DNA of 64,000 nt from Amborella trichopoda (GCF_000471905.2 NW_006498192.1:2684586-2748585); one strand, 5' to 3'; counted from the stretch's first letter, positions 21,670 to 32,270 are shown. Notes: generated by a model from the letters alone, not told the origin. A program made the numbers and translations.

Positions 21670-22160
21670 TTCTCTCTCATTGTCACGGATGGTGGAACTC
21701 ATCACAATCCATGTTCTCTCTTTTTCTCTCTCGTCATGGATGACATAACCCATCGTCATCTATGTTCTCTCTTATCCTCTCTCTCCTATCATGAACAACA
21801 GAACTCATCACCGTCATCTTACTCTCTCTTTCCTATCATGGATGGTGGAACCTATCGTCATCTGTGTTTCTTCTTCCCTTCTCTCTTACTTTTTCTCTTC
21901 TGTCATGGACGGTGAAGCCTATCGCCATCTATGTGCTTTCTCCCTTTCCCCTTTCTCTCTCCTTTTTCATGAACGGCAGAACCCCATCACCATTCAAGCT
22001 TCTTCCCTCTTTCTCTCTCATCTGTCATGGACAGCGGAACCCCATCGCTATCTATGTTTTTTTCCCTCTTACTCTCTCCTTTTTCATGAACGGTCGTCCA
22101 TGCTTCTTTTCCCTTTCTCTCTCCTTTGTCATGGACAGTGGTACCCATCGTCATCCATGT
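21670..22160 (+). repeat. Hairpin-unit array in copy 2
   Basis: About eight units of 55-60 bp, e.g. GTCATGGATGATGG-like left arms, an AACCCATC loop and CATCTATG/CATCCATG right arms, separated by TTCTCTCTTTTTCTCTC. Related to, but more degenerate than, the array at 26281-26940. The stretch 21390-21670 holds longer unique islands shared with 25970-26260 in copy 3. Confidence 0.7.
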
Positions 22161-23240
22161 TCTCCACTTTCTCTTCTCTTCTTCTCTTTCTCTTCTCTTC
22201 TTCTCTTTCTTATTTCTTCTCTCTTCTCTTTTCTTTCTTCTCTTCTCTCTCTTCTTTCTTCTCTTTCTAATTTCTTCTCTCTTCTCTCTTTTCTTTTTTC
22301 TCCTCTCTCTCTTCTTTCTTCTCTCTTATCTCTTTTCATTCTTCTCTTTTCTCTCTCTTCTTTCTTTTCTCTTTCTTCTTCTCTTGCTCTCTCTTCTTCC
22401 TTTTTTTCCGCTTTATTCTCTCTTCTCTCTTCTCTCTTCTTTATTCTCTCATCTCTCTCTTCTTCTCTCTCTTGTTCCTTCTCTCCTCCTCTCTTCCCTC
22501 TACATTCTTCTCTCTTCTCTCTCTTCCTTCTCTTTATTCTTTTCTCTTCTCTTCTTCTCCCTCTTATTTCTTCTCCTTCTACGCTCTCTCTTCTCTTTCT
22601 TCTTTCTCCCCAATTCTCTCTTTTTTTTTCCCTCTCTTCTTTATTCTCTTTTCTCTCTTTCCTCTGTTTCTCTCTCTCATCTTCTCCTCTCATCTTTTCT
22701 TTCTTTTTCTTTCTTCTATTTTTTTCTTCTCTCTTCTTTTCTCATCTCTCTTCTCTCTCTTCTTTCTCTTTTATATTTTCTTTCCCATCTCTCACTTCTT
22801 TCTCTTTCTTTTCTCTTCTCTTCTTTCTTCTCTCATCTGTCTCTTCTCTCTTCTTCTTTCTCTTCTCTCTTCTTCTCTCTCTTCTCTCTTCTCTCTTCTC
22901 TCTTATTTCCTTTTTTCTCTCTTTTCTCTCCTCTTCTTTCTTTTTCTTATTCTTCTCTCCTCTTCTCTTCATTTCTTCTCTTCTTCTTTTCCCTTCTCTT
23001 CTCTTCTTCTCTTCTCTTTCTCTCTTCTCTCTTTTTCTCCTCTTTTCTCTTCTCTTCTTCTATTCTTCTTCTATTCTTCTTATTCTCTCTCCTCTTCTCT
23101 TCCCCTTCTCTCTTCTTCTATCTCTCTTCTCTTCCCTCTCTTTCTCTCTTTTTTTTTCTTCTTTCTTCTCTCTCATTATTCTTCTCTTGCTCAGTCCTCA
23201 CTTCTCTACTTCTCTCTCTTCTTTCTTCTTCTTCTCTCGT
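22160..23240 (+). repeat. 1.1-kb polypyrimidine tract
   Basis: Almost uninterrupted C/T on the plus strand, with TCTTCTCTCTT words and only scattered single purines. Many mirror-symmetric stretches are visible. Open frames of several hundred residues on both strands (S/F/L-rich, or K/R/E-rich in antisense) are compositional artefacts. Confidence 0.95.
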
Positions 23241-23284
23241 TTGACAAACGAACATGCTAAGTCTAGCACTATCACGGTAGTCTT

Positions 23285-23510
23285 TTTGTCGAGCAGTATT
23301 GTCGCCGTGCTGGTCTGAGTTACCGTGCCCGTCTTGTAGTCACGTTAGACTCGCTATCATGCCAGGCTGGTTGGTGTTGGCTTTGTCGTCTAGTACTATT
23401 GCCATCGTGCTGCTCTGAGTTACTGTGCCAGTCTTGCTACCACGCCAGGTCAATCACTGTACTGGACTAGCTACAATGTTAGTCTAGCCACTAGGTCAAA
23501 CTCCCATTTC
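23285..23510 (+). repeat. 17-bp minisatellite, second array
   Basis: Units such as GTCTTGCTACCACGCCA and CTCTGAGTTACTGTGCC follow the end of the polypyrimidine tract. Colinear with 27285-27515 and with part of 34750-34880. Confidence 0.65.
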
Positions 23511-23589
23511 TTCTTTTCTCTTTCCTCTACTCCATTTCTTCCGCCTTCCTTTCATCTCCCCAATCTGTATCCTCTTATTCTTCCCTTTC

Positions 23590-23985
23590 TTCTCTTGGAT
23601 GCGCACGCTCATGTGCATTTACCTAAAGAAGAGGTGGGGTCCCTTGGCCCACTTATCTTATAAATTAACCATGTGTGTGTGATCGCAGAAACTGGAGAGT
23701 ACATGTCAAGAGAGGTGATTTCAAACTAGTTGTAGGACTGGGGGGTTTTCCGTTGTGATCTAAGAGGGCGCTCATGCGAGTCAGCCCGAGTGCATCACGG
23801 ACCTAGGTGAGGTGGGTCCCGCCTCACTCCAACTTCCTTTCTCACCGGTTAGTGTACCAGCTATTGTTGCTTAACAAGGTTCTCGAGAAAGCAGTCTCAA
23901 GTCTGAGTTCCCCTTAAAACCTGAGACATGTGCTATCAAGTCATCCAGACCTGGAGGCGAGATCGAGGCATCTAACAAGTCGCGT
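23590..23985 (+). repeat. LTR-end module, copy 1
   Basis: Colinear with 27600-28000, 28735-29115, 34950-35320 and 48455-48835. Landmarks are GAGTACATGTCAAG, GATCTAAGAGGGCGC, CAGCCCGAGTG, a TCCTTTCTCACCGGTTAGT segment, and the end GCGAGATCGAGGCATCTAAC. Here it is followed by more 17-bp repeats instead of internal retroelement sequence. Confidence 0.8.
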
Positions 23986-25449
23986 CAGACCAGCCGCTGC
24001 ATCAGACCAGTTGTCGTGCCAGTATTGCCGATGTGCCAATCATGTCGTCGATTAGCCTGACCGTCGTGTCAATTCAGTTACCATCCCCATTTAGCTACCA
24101 CGTCAGACCATTCGTTGTGTTAGACTAAGTGCCTCTTTGAACACATTTTTCAACACCTTGGGTCCCCGATGTGGAATATAAGAGAAGTCGGTGAATAAAG
24201 CCTTGGCATATAGTGTAATTTTTTACAGTCTCATAATTGCCCCAAAATGGGTTAGAATCTTCCTAAATTTTTCTAAAAAGGCACCTGCCAAGTTTCGTCA
24301 CAATCTGACATGTTTAAGGCAGTGCAAACAAAGAAACAATTTCAAAATAATTAGCCTCTAGTACCCTGAAACAGACCCTGTAACCAGAACTCCATTTTTG
24401 GTGCATCAAATAGCTATGGGATCACCTCCATTAGATCCGAAACGGTCGAAAACCCCCAAGGGTCAAGTTTTAGCTTAATCAGATGTCTTAGGCGAAAGTT
24501 ATGATTGAAACATTAAAAAGGGGTATGACGCACGCTTTCCCGTGCGGCCTCCCTGCACCAATCTGTACTAAAGGAGACTAGTTTGCACAGTTATGAATAG
24601 AAAATTTGGAGATTCATATCTCACTCATTATAAGTCGGATCGCTCCCAAATAGTTTGGAGTGTGTTCGTCTCGTCAAGACGAGCATTTCGATATGTGAGA
24701 CGCCCCGGGACAATACCCGAGCAAGGAGAAAAACTAGAGAGAAGTTCACGATTCATGAAGACAATTGCAAGAAAATCAGCAGTAGTACGACCCACTCGAG
24801 CGGCCATATCACGACGCTCTTGAACCCGATCAATGTGAAATCAGTTCCATCACGTATGTAAGGTTTAAGACAATGACTGATCCAAACCCCACGCGTGATG
24901 AACGGTTGGATTCAAAAAATGAAGGTGTCGAAGTTGCTGCCGATTTCGACGGCTGAAATTCAAGATCCGACCAAAAACCCAAGATGGTGAAATATTCATT
25001 CGGGCACGAAATCGAGCTGTGTTTATTACAACACGATCATGACGGAATGCTCAGTGCAATTCAGTGAAGAAACTAAATAAAAACATCAAGAAATGAATGC
25101 ACTATCGTTTAGAAGTTTTCAAGATCTATAAAAATTTCGGGTCGCATGATCGTGGCCCAAAAAAGCGATCCGTAGCTTGAAGTTGGTAACAAATCGATCG
25201 TTATAATGAGCTCAAAGAGAAAGTAATCATCTTTCGGCCAAACGAGTGCCGGAACAACCTTGAATCATCCATAGAAGATCATGCACGTTCCAAGGCAGTA
25301 GCAGGGACTGTTTTGGAATTTCATGTATTGTTGGGCAGGGGCAAAACTGTCATTTTACACCCATTTTTAGATTTTTTTAATTCAAATAAATTGTAATTAT
25401 GATCAATTAGGCTAGATTCTGGGCATCTAATTATGTTTGGGCCCAATTT

Positions 25450-25457
25450 TATAAATA
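25450..25457 (+). promoter_or_regulatory. LTR TATA box, core copy 3
   Basis: TATAAATA preceded by a degraded version of the conserved box (ATCTAATTATGTTTGGGCCC). The leader with GAGAGAGAGAAGAGAG lies about 90 bp downstream. Confidence 0.5.
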
Positions 25458-26280
25458 CGTGCTAAACCTATTGTAAAGGACTTCCACAGTTTTCAATTGC
25501 ATGCATAAAATTTGAGAATTTTACATTGAGATTGTGGACATCTCTTGGAGAGAGAGAGAAGAGAGAAGAAATAGTCAGGTACCCTTCGATGAAGGTTACT
25601 TTCTCTCTCCTCCCCTCTTCTTTCTCTTTCTCTTTCTCTCTCTTCCCATCTTCTCTCTCCTCCCCTCTTCTTTCTCTTTCTCTCTCTTCTTTCCTTCTCT
25701 TTATCTCTCTCTCCTCTTCTTCTCTATCTTCCCCTCTCTTCCCTTTCTTTCTTTCTCTTCACTCAACATGCACAGCAATGGGCCATGGCTGTGCGTGCCT
25801 TTCATCCCTTCTTTCTATTTTTTCTCTGCTTTCTTAATCCCTCCTCTCTCTTTCCTAAACGTCTTTATTCACTTTCCTTCTCTCTCTTCTTTCCTTCCTT
25901 TCTCTATTCTCTCTTTCCTAACCTCTTTCTTCCTTCTTTCTCCTTGTTCTCTCCTTTCTCTCTCTTCTCCATTCATGCACGACAGAGCCTATCGTCGGGC
26001 ATGAATGTCCTCCTTATCCTAGAATGTGTACAGTGAGCCGGGTCCTGACCCGAGTGGCGGTCCGGGCCTCTATCCAAATTCTTCTTGTCCCATGTCACAC
26101 ACGGTGATGCTCATCACCATGTGCGACATTCCTTCTTCTAGACTCTCACAAGGACATTGAACCGAGCCCTTTCTGGAGTGGCGAGCCGAGTTGTGTTTGG
26201 GTCCCTTTCGACACTCACGGGGATGCCTATCACCGCGCATGTCTCTCTCTTTTCTCTTCTCTCTTTTGTTTCTATCCCTT

Positions 26281-26940
26281 GTCATGGAAGGCGAAACCCC
26301 ATCGCCTTCCATGTTCTCTTTTTCTCCCTCTCTCCTGTCATGGACGGCGGGACCCATCGTTTTCCATGTTCCTTTCTCTCTCCCTTTCTTGTCATGAGCG
26401 GCAGAAGCCCATTGTCGTCCATGTTATCATTCCTTCTTCTCTTTCCTATCATAGACGACGAGACCCATCGCCGTCCATGTTTCTTTCTTTCTCTGTCTTC
26501 TCTTGTCATGGACGGCGGAACTCCATCGTCGTCTATGTTTCTTTCTTTCTCTCTCTTTTCTTGTCATGTATGGTGAAACCCCATCGCCGTCCATGTTTCT
26601 TTTTTTCTCGCTCTTCTCTTGTCATGGACAGTGGAACCCCATCGTAGTCTGTGTTTCTTTCTTTCTCTCTCTACTCTTGTCATGGATGGTGGAACCACAT
26701 CACCGTCCATGTTTCTTTTTTCTCTCCCTCTTCTCTTGTCATGGATGGCGGGACCCCATCTCCGTCCATGTTCCTTTTTCCTCTCTCTCTCCTCTGTCAT
26801 GGACGGCGGAACCCCATTATCGCCCATCTTCTTTTCTTTCTCCCATTCCTGTCATGAACGGCAGGACCCTCATCGCTGTCCATGCTTCCTCCCCATTCTC
26901 TTTCCTCTGTCATGGACGGTGGGACCTTATCGATTGTCAT
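26281..26940 (+). repeat. Array of 12 hairpin units (GTCATGGACGGCGG...CGCCGTCCATG)
   Basis: Twelve units of about 53-59 bp start with GTCATGG(A/C) near 26281, 26338, 26391, 26447, 26506, 26564, 26622, 26680, 26738, 26796, 26851 and 26910. Each has a left arm CATGGACGGCG, a short loop around AACCCCAT and a right arm CGCCGTCCATG, then a TTTCTTTCTCTCTCTTCTCTT linker. The first unit is a perfect 12-bp stem (CATGGAAGGCGA / TCGCCTTCCATG). The array lies within the transcribed LTR leader if the TATA box at 25450 is used. Confidence 0.85.
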
Positions 26941-27284
26941 GTTTATCTTCCTTTATCTCTCTTCTTCTCGTTCTCTCCTCTTCCTTCTCTCTCTTCTTTC
27001 TTCTTTCTCTCTTTTCTTTCTCCCTCTTCTCCCTACTCTTCTTGCTTCTCATATCCTTTTCTCTTCTCTTTCCTCTTTCTCTCGTTTATTCCTTGCCTCT
27101 CTTTTTTCTCTCTCTCATGTCTTCTCTCTTAACCTCTTATCTTTTTCTTTTCCCTTTTCTCTTCTCTTCCTCTTTTCCCCCTTCTTTCTCTTTCTTTCTT
27201 CTCTCTTATATCTCCCTCTTTTCTCTTCTCCTTTCTTTTCCTCCTTTCTTTCCCTTTCGTTTGACCAGAGACAGGCTAAGTCGT

Positions 27285-27515
27285 ACTGTCATGGTAGTCT
27301 TGTCGTTTAGCAGTATTACCACCGTATCGGTCTGAGTTACTGTGCCCGTCTTGCTGCCACAATAAGCTAGCTATCATCTCAGGCTGGTCGGTGTTGATCC
27401 TGTCGTCGAGTAGTATTGTCGTTGTGCCGATCTGAGTTTCCATGCCCATCTTGCTACCACGCCGAGTCAATCACTGTACTGGTCTAGCCACTATGTCAGT
27501 CTAGCCACTTGGTCA
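27285..27515 (+). repeat. 17-bp minisatellite, third array
   Basis: Units such as GTCTTGCTGCCACAATAAG and GTCTAGCCACTATGTCA. Colinear with 23285-23510. A further short array, with GTCATGTCAGTCTTACT-type units, is at 27985-28125. Confidence 0.65.
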
Positions 27516-27599
27516 AATTCTTCTTTTCTCTTTCCAATGTTCTATCTCTTTCTCCTCTTTTCATCACCCTCAATCTCTATCTTCTTACTCTTTCCTTCT

Positions 27600-28000
27600 T
27601 CTTTTGAATGCGCATGCCTGTGTTCATTCGCTCAAAGACAACATGGGGACCCTTGACCCACTTGTCTTGTAAAATTAACCATGTGTGTGAGATCGCAGAA
27701 ACAGGAGAGTACATGTCAAGGGAGGCGATTTCGAACCAGTTGAAGGACTGGGGGTTTTCCATCGTGATCTATGAGGGCGTCCCAGCCAGTCAGCCCGAGT
27801 GAGTCACAGACCTAGGTAAGGTGTGTCCCGCCTCACATCAAATTCCTCTCTCGTCAGTTGGTATATCTGCCCTTGTTTTCTAATAAGCTTTCCGAGAGAG
27901 TTGTCTCAAGTCCCGGGTTCCCCTGAAACCCGAGATACGTGCCACCAGGTTATTCTGACTCAGAGGGTGAGATTGAAGCACCTAACCAGTGTCATGTCAG
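27600..28000 (+). repeat. LTR-end module, copy 2
   Basis: Same landmarks as 23590-23985 (GAGTACATGTCAAG, GTGATCTATGAGGGCG, CAGCCCGAGTGAG, ending TGAGATTGAAGCACCTAACC). Followed by 17-bp repeats, not by internal element sequence. Confidence 0.8.
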
Positions 28001-28139
28001 TCTTACTAATGTGCCAATCATGCCGTCACGTAGTCGAGCTATCGTGTCAGTCCAGTCACCATGCCCATCTAGCTACAGCACCAGACCGACCAACTATCAT
28101 GTCAGACTAGCTGTTGTGTCGGTCTAAACCTCTATCTTT

Positions 28140-28570
28140 TCATCTCTTCTCCCTTTTGGAAGGTTTAGCAAGAGCCAAGATAACCTTCGCCCTCTCTTGT
28201 CTCTTCTCTTCTTCCACTCTTTAAAACAAATACCTTTCCTTTCTTTATCCTTGAAGTGTTAGGTGAAAGCCAAACCAACCTTCATCCCTCTTATTTCTGA
28301 AGTGTTGGATGAATGTCAAGCCAACCTTCATTCCTTTGATCTTCTTTCTCCAAATATACTTTTCTTTGAAGTGTTGAATGAAAGTCAAGCCAACCTTCAT
28401 CCAGTTTTTTCTTCTCTTTCCAAAAATACTTTTCTCTGAAGGATCTGGGTGAAAAATATACTAGCCTTCGTCTCTCTTTTCCCTCTTTCTCTAAAGAGCT
28501 GGGTGAAAGTCGAACCAACCTTCGTCTCCTTTTTCTCTCTTTATTTCCCCCTCTCTTTCTTTATCTTCTC
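28140..28570 (+). repeat. About 60-bp tandem repeats with GGTGAAAGTCAAGCCAACCTTC
   Basis: Six to seven degenerate units: a CTGAAGTGTTGG or CTGAAGGATCTGG start, then TGAAAGTC..GCCAACCTTCAT and a CT-rich linker. The same repeat precedes the LTR end at 47930-48290. Confidence 0.8.
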
Positions 28571-28734
28571 TCTAAAAAGTCCCTTCTCTATAATGTTCTT
28601 TCATCATTTAACTCCTTTTCTTTTTCCCTTCACTGTAAAATATGTACCAAGAGTCCCTTGTCAAGGAGACATTGTAAGGCTATCAAACTGACACCGACTT
28701 CATTATGTTAATTCTTCCATTTTCCTTTGAGTAC

Positions 28735-29115
28735 ACACACACGTGTGTGCTTACCCTATGACAAGGTGGGATCCTCATACCACTTGTCTGTACTCTAATG
28801 TGTGTGTGTGAGCACAAGTACGAAGAAACAGGTCAAGGGAGGTGATTCTGAATCGGTCACAGGCCAGGGGGCATTCCACGTGATTTAAGAGGGCGCTCAT
28901 GCAAGCTAGCATGAGCGTGTCACGGACCCACGTGAGGTAAGTCCCACCTCACGACCCTAATTCCTCTCTCACCGGTTAGTATTCCTGCCTGCGTCTTCCT
29001 TACAAGGTTCCCGAGAGAGAAGTCTTAGGTCCCGGGTCCATCTCAAACCCGGAACCACGTCACCTGGTCATCTCGACTAGAAGGGCGAGATCGAGGCATC
29101 TAACTAGTATGACGA
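28735..29115 (+). repeat. LTR-end module, copy 3 (true LTR end before internal region)
   Basis: Ends GCGAGATCGAGGCATCTAAC and is followed by TAGTATGACGAATTCG, a possible degraded primer-binding site (compare TGACGACTCCACTGGGGAC at 35.3 kb). The plant-mobile-domain ORF begins about 115 bp downstream, as expected for an extra ORF between 5' LTR and gag. Confidence 0.65.
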
Positions 29116-29231
29116 ATTCGTCTTCCAAAATTCAGTCATCTTCGGTGGAAAATCATTGGGGGTGAGGTCCCTCCTCCCAGCCTCTGAGAGATGTTTGAAA
29201 TCTAGCAGCTTCTCAGCTCATAGGCTAGTGA

Positions 29232-31880
29232 TGGTCAAGTGAGCTCTTCCTGTTGGGTGAGGTTCTTCTATGGGGAGAACCCAGATGCCACAAACTGGAG
29301 TACTATGTTCTAAGAGGCAAGGGTAAGGAAAGGGCTGAAGTGACCGATGCTGCTTTTATACGCCGGTCTGTGAAGAACGATGTGTACCTTGCTGCATACC
29401 TGGCCCTCTTCATATGCAAGTTTGCCCTCCCTAGCTCGAGCGACGTGATCCAACTAGGCTGCTTCTTTAGAGTCTATGACATGGTAAAAGGACGTCAGTA
29501 TGCCCTAACACAACCAGTGTTATGTAGCATTTACTATGTCTTGGGGGAAATTTCTCCAGGCAAGCCATTTAAAGGAGGAGACGGACTCGAGTTGACCAGA
29601 GGAGGGGCCTTCTCAGGGAATTTTAAGACAGCATTCCCAGCTCATTACCTGTTCGGCTGGCTTTTTGCGTACTTCCCAAGTACATATGCGATAAGTGCTG
29701 CTCTATCTATAGCTATGTGCCCTCATCTTGTGAAGATTGCAGGGAAAAAGTCTCAGTTCCATAACCCTGGTCATGCACGAAGATTATTTGGTTGTGACTC
29801 TTTCTTCACATGTCGTAACCCATTTCCTGTGTGTGGCTGCATCGACTGTGCTTTTGTCGACCAGCTGGGCCACGAGCTAGATGGCGCCTCTACTGGTATC
29901 TCCGAGCTGATGTTTCTTTTGAGCATAAGGGGAGGTATCCTGCCTTTCAGAATGCCATTTGGCTCGAAGCTCGAAGCATACTACCCTCAGTGTTTTGCTC
30001 AACAGCATGAGCTAGACCAGGGATGGCCATTTCATGTCATGTTAGAGAAGTGATATGAGAAAGAAGGCTCGAAGAGGAAGAAGATGGCCCGGGGACCTAC
30101 CGCGAATCCTGAAAGGCAGCCCATGTGAGGATGGCCTAGAAGACATGCCTAGACCTCACCGAGGTAAATAGATTCGTCGTCCCTCATTATGGCAGGTAGA
30201 TCAGGCTTCAGAAGCCTACTGATGCTGGTGGCAAATCACCAATTGCTGGCATTGGCAAGTAGATCATCCTTGGAAAGGTGAAAACAATATCTGGAACAAC
30301 AATACCAACTAGGGCAAAAACTTTGTGCCACATGCGTTCGAGAAGCTCTTCGAGCTAGAATATCCCAAGGACTGGGAGCAATTTGGGTTGCCCCTGGAGA
30401 TGGCAGTGGATGAGGAATCATCGCAGGTTCTTGCTCTAAAAGAGAGGATCGGGATGCTCTTCAACGACCTTTGTTCCATCTTTGAATGGAAACAAGGATG
30501 AAAGATCGTTGGTCAAGAGGGGTGCCCTATTCAGGATTATAACACCCTTATTGGTAGTGGTCCCCATTCAGCCCCTGATGCTGGTTTTCGGTATGGCCAT
30601 GCTTCAGAGAGGCCTGACCCACCCTAAAGAGAGAAGAAAAAGAGGAAGAATCTAGTGATCTCAAATGTTTCTGAGTCGCGCACAAGAGCCTTCTCCTCGG
30701 TGAAAGAGTGTCAGGCTGACCAAATCAGCTTCTGGGTTTCAGCTCATAATTAGTTCTCCTTGCCCAGCCTTGCCTGAGAATAGAGATATGACCGCAGCTG
30801 CCGCGGGGTCCCCTGATCTTGCCAGTGCTCCTTCTATATTGAAGGGCATCCGTTCAACTGCGCACCCGATGCAAGAGCCAACACCAATTGCACCTTCGTC
30901 CACTAGGAGGGTTAGCTTTGACTTGGCTTCTTGTTTCAGAGAGAACGACCCTCTTTTAGTGATGGAGATGACTTACACAGCTAGCGGGGCCACTGATGGG
31001 ATGCAAACATCATCACAGAGAAAGACATTAATGTTAGTGTGATGTTCGAGCAACCTGTGGTGGCTCCTCATTCTGCTACGACCAATGTAGCTAAAGCCCT
31101 ATTTTTATATCATCGGACATTGAGTCTCGCTCAGCCAGAAGGGTCATTTAGTGTGGGCCTTACTGACGTGCCCCCAAAGATGGCTGCCGCCTTACCGTGT
31201 CGCTTTGACTAAAGTGACTTTTGCCCTGAGTTTGTCAACGATCAGCCCACCTTCTAGTGCAAAGTCTGTTGTGGTCATAGGTATGCTACGGTCGGGTCTC
31301 CAATTATTGAAGGGCAGTCTCTTGCAGAGTTTGGCCCTGAGACTGCTAACCTTCGTTGCTGTGCTGCCACTCTGAGCATTCTAAATTGTGAAAAGGAGGT
31401 CTTTACCCGTTTTGACAATCTTTTGAACGAGCTTGAGGATAAGCGAGTGGAGTCTTTGTAGGAAGAGGCAGAAGTAAATGAGCTACACGATGCTCAATTG
31501 GCCTCTTTTGAAGCTTTGCATGTGCTGCATCGTGGGGAAGTGGATGCATGCATGTAACGGAATGCTGCTCTAGTTGCCCAAAAGTCTGAGTTTAACAAGC
31601 AGGGGGCAGCCCGCTTAGCCAAGATGAGGGCTCTAAAGGAGGAAATTCTGAAGATGACAAACGAGTTCAATGAGCTGGAGCGGGAAATGAACTGCTGGAG
31701 AGCGGAGAACCAGGTCTTAAACCAATGAGCTTTCTGGACTCAACCGTACCATTGAATTAGGGACCGCCTCTGCAGCGTGAGTTACCCAAGCGATGACTGA
31801 TCTCAAGGAACATGCACAGAAGGCTATCATGCGTTCCGAGGCAGTGAGAGCGAAGATAATTGGGGTCGTTGATTGTTTCT
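29232..31880 (+). pseudogene. Plant mobile domain (PMD) protein remnant in retroelement internal region
   Basis: The open frame 29232-30053 has no ATG at its start. It encodes SVKNDVYLAAYLALFICKFALPSS, then GRQYALTQPVLCSIYYVLGEI, then HYLFGWLFAYFPSTY. These are the successive motifs of the plant mobile domain (aminotransferase-like PMD) shared by host MAIN/MAIL proteins, Mutator-like transposons and Ty3/Gypsy extra ORFs. After the TGA at 30051, coding-like sequence continues with frame breaks: basic KKKRK-type stretches near 30630, a Ser/Pro-rich region, and at 31380-31860 an E/K/L-rich heptad-like stretch (ALHVLHRGEVDACM, ARLAKMRALKEEILKMTNEF) that suggests a coiled coil. The total length and order (PMD followed by coiled coil) look like one original ORF of about 850 codons, now dead. 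It sits directly after an LTR end, so a retroelement origin is more likely than a host gene. Confidence 0.7.
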
Positions 31881-32029
31881 AAGAGCGTCGTTCTTTCCAT
31901 ATTTCTTTTGCCACTTTTTGCCTTGACTTGTACATGGACGTTAACAGGATGTATGGAATGAAATACCATGTTTTTTTTATGCTTGGTCTGCCTTCTCTCA
32001 TTTTTGTGGTTTGCATTGTTTTGTTGTTG

Positions 32030-32270
32030 GCCTCCTTTACGGACACGTCAGCCCTTCATGTGTCTTGACTTAAACACCCTTTCGGGTTTTCATTCAAGTC
32101 CTTGAGGCATGTGCCATTTCTAGTTTTCTCACAACCCCGTGAGATTCTTTTTGTGGCGCTTTTTCCCATGGTGCTTATGCCATGTTAGCCATTTTTTTTT
32201 CATTTTTACTCATGATGGCCTTTCGGGTTTTCGCCATGTCTGTCTTTTGAGGAGGTAACTTTTAGGGTCA
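32030..32270 (-). repeat. Antisense retroelement 3'UTR repeats (AAAACCCGAAAGG motif)
   Basis: On the minus strand, GGCGAAAACCCGAAAGGCCA and ATGAAAACCCGAAAGGGTGT occur about 150 bp apart with ATGAGTAAAAATGA and CATGGGAAAAAGCG between. This is the same type as 15425-15720 but in opposite orientation, so a rearranged or second element lies here. Confidence 0.65.

Larger units (their letters stand above)
19445..24130 (+). repeat. LTR core, tandem copy 2
   Basis: Starts with ACACATTTTTCAGCACCTTGG and continues colinear with copy 3 (24135-28130). It contains U3 (19445-20730), the TATA box at 20735, the leader GATGAAGGTAACTTTCTC (20866), polypyrimidine and hairpin islands (20875-23245), 17-bp repeats and an LTR-end module (23590-23985). 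Two U3 landmarks shared by all copies are GTTCCGTTGCAATCTGACAT and GCACGCTATTCCCGTG. Confidence 0.8.
24135..28130 (+). repeat. LTR core, tandem copy 3
   Basis: Starts ACACATTTTTCAACACCTTGG and repeats the order of copy 2: U3, TATA (25450), leader GATGAAGGTTACTTTCTC (about 25588), polypyrimidine with islands, hairpin array (26281-26940), polypyrimidine (26940-27260), 17-bp repeats, LTR-end module (27600-28000) and 17-bp repeats again. Divergence from copy 2 is visible throughout, so this is an old duplication rather than an assembly echo. Confidence 0.8.
14090..29115 (+). mobile_element. 3'UTR plus tandemly expanded LTR complex of a large Ty3/Gypsy (Tat-like) element
   Basis: From 14.1 to 17.8 kb the sequence is colinear with 42.2-46.2 kb (3'UTR repeats, then LTR U3 with TATA box). 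Beyond that, the U3-TATA-polypyrimidine core occurs three times in succession, at about 16.4-19.4, 19.44-24.13 and 24.13-28.13 kb. Only the last is followed by the (C)TGAAAG-CC repeats and the full LTR end at 28.73-29.11 kb, matching the single-copy LTR at 44.8-48.8 kb. The 5' edge of the LTR proper is not sharply defined (about 16.25 kb by comparison). Assignment to the Tat/Ogre group rests on very long repeat-rich LTRs, the PBS-like sequence at the end of a related copy (35.3 kb) and an extra ORF following the LTR. Confidence 0.65.

Noticed and set aside
21864..23318. Very long open frames (up to about 480 codons) rich in Ser/Phe/Leu, and antisense Lys/Arg/Glu-rich frames
   Set aside because: They lie in polypyrimidine sequence in which stop codons cannot easily occur; no domain or normal composition. 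The same applies to frames at 18463, 20800, 25526, 26503 and 46211.
26281..26940. CRISPR-like look of regular palindromic repeats with spacers
   Set aside because: Plant nuclear context, spacers are CT-rich and mutually similar, repeats are degenerate, no cas genes.
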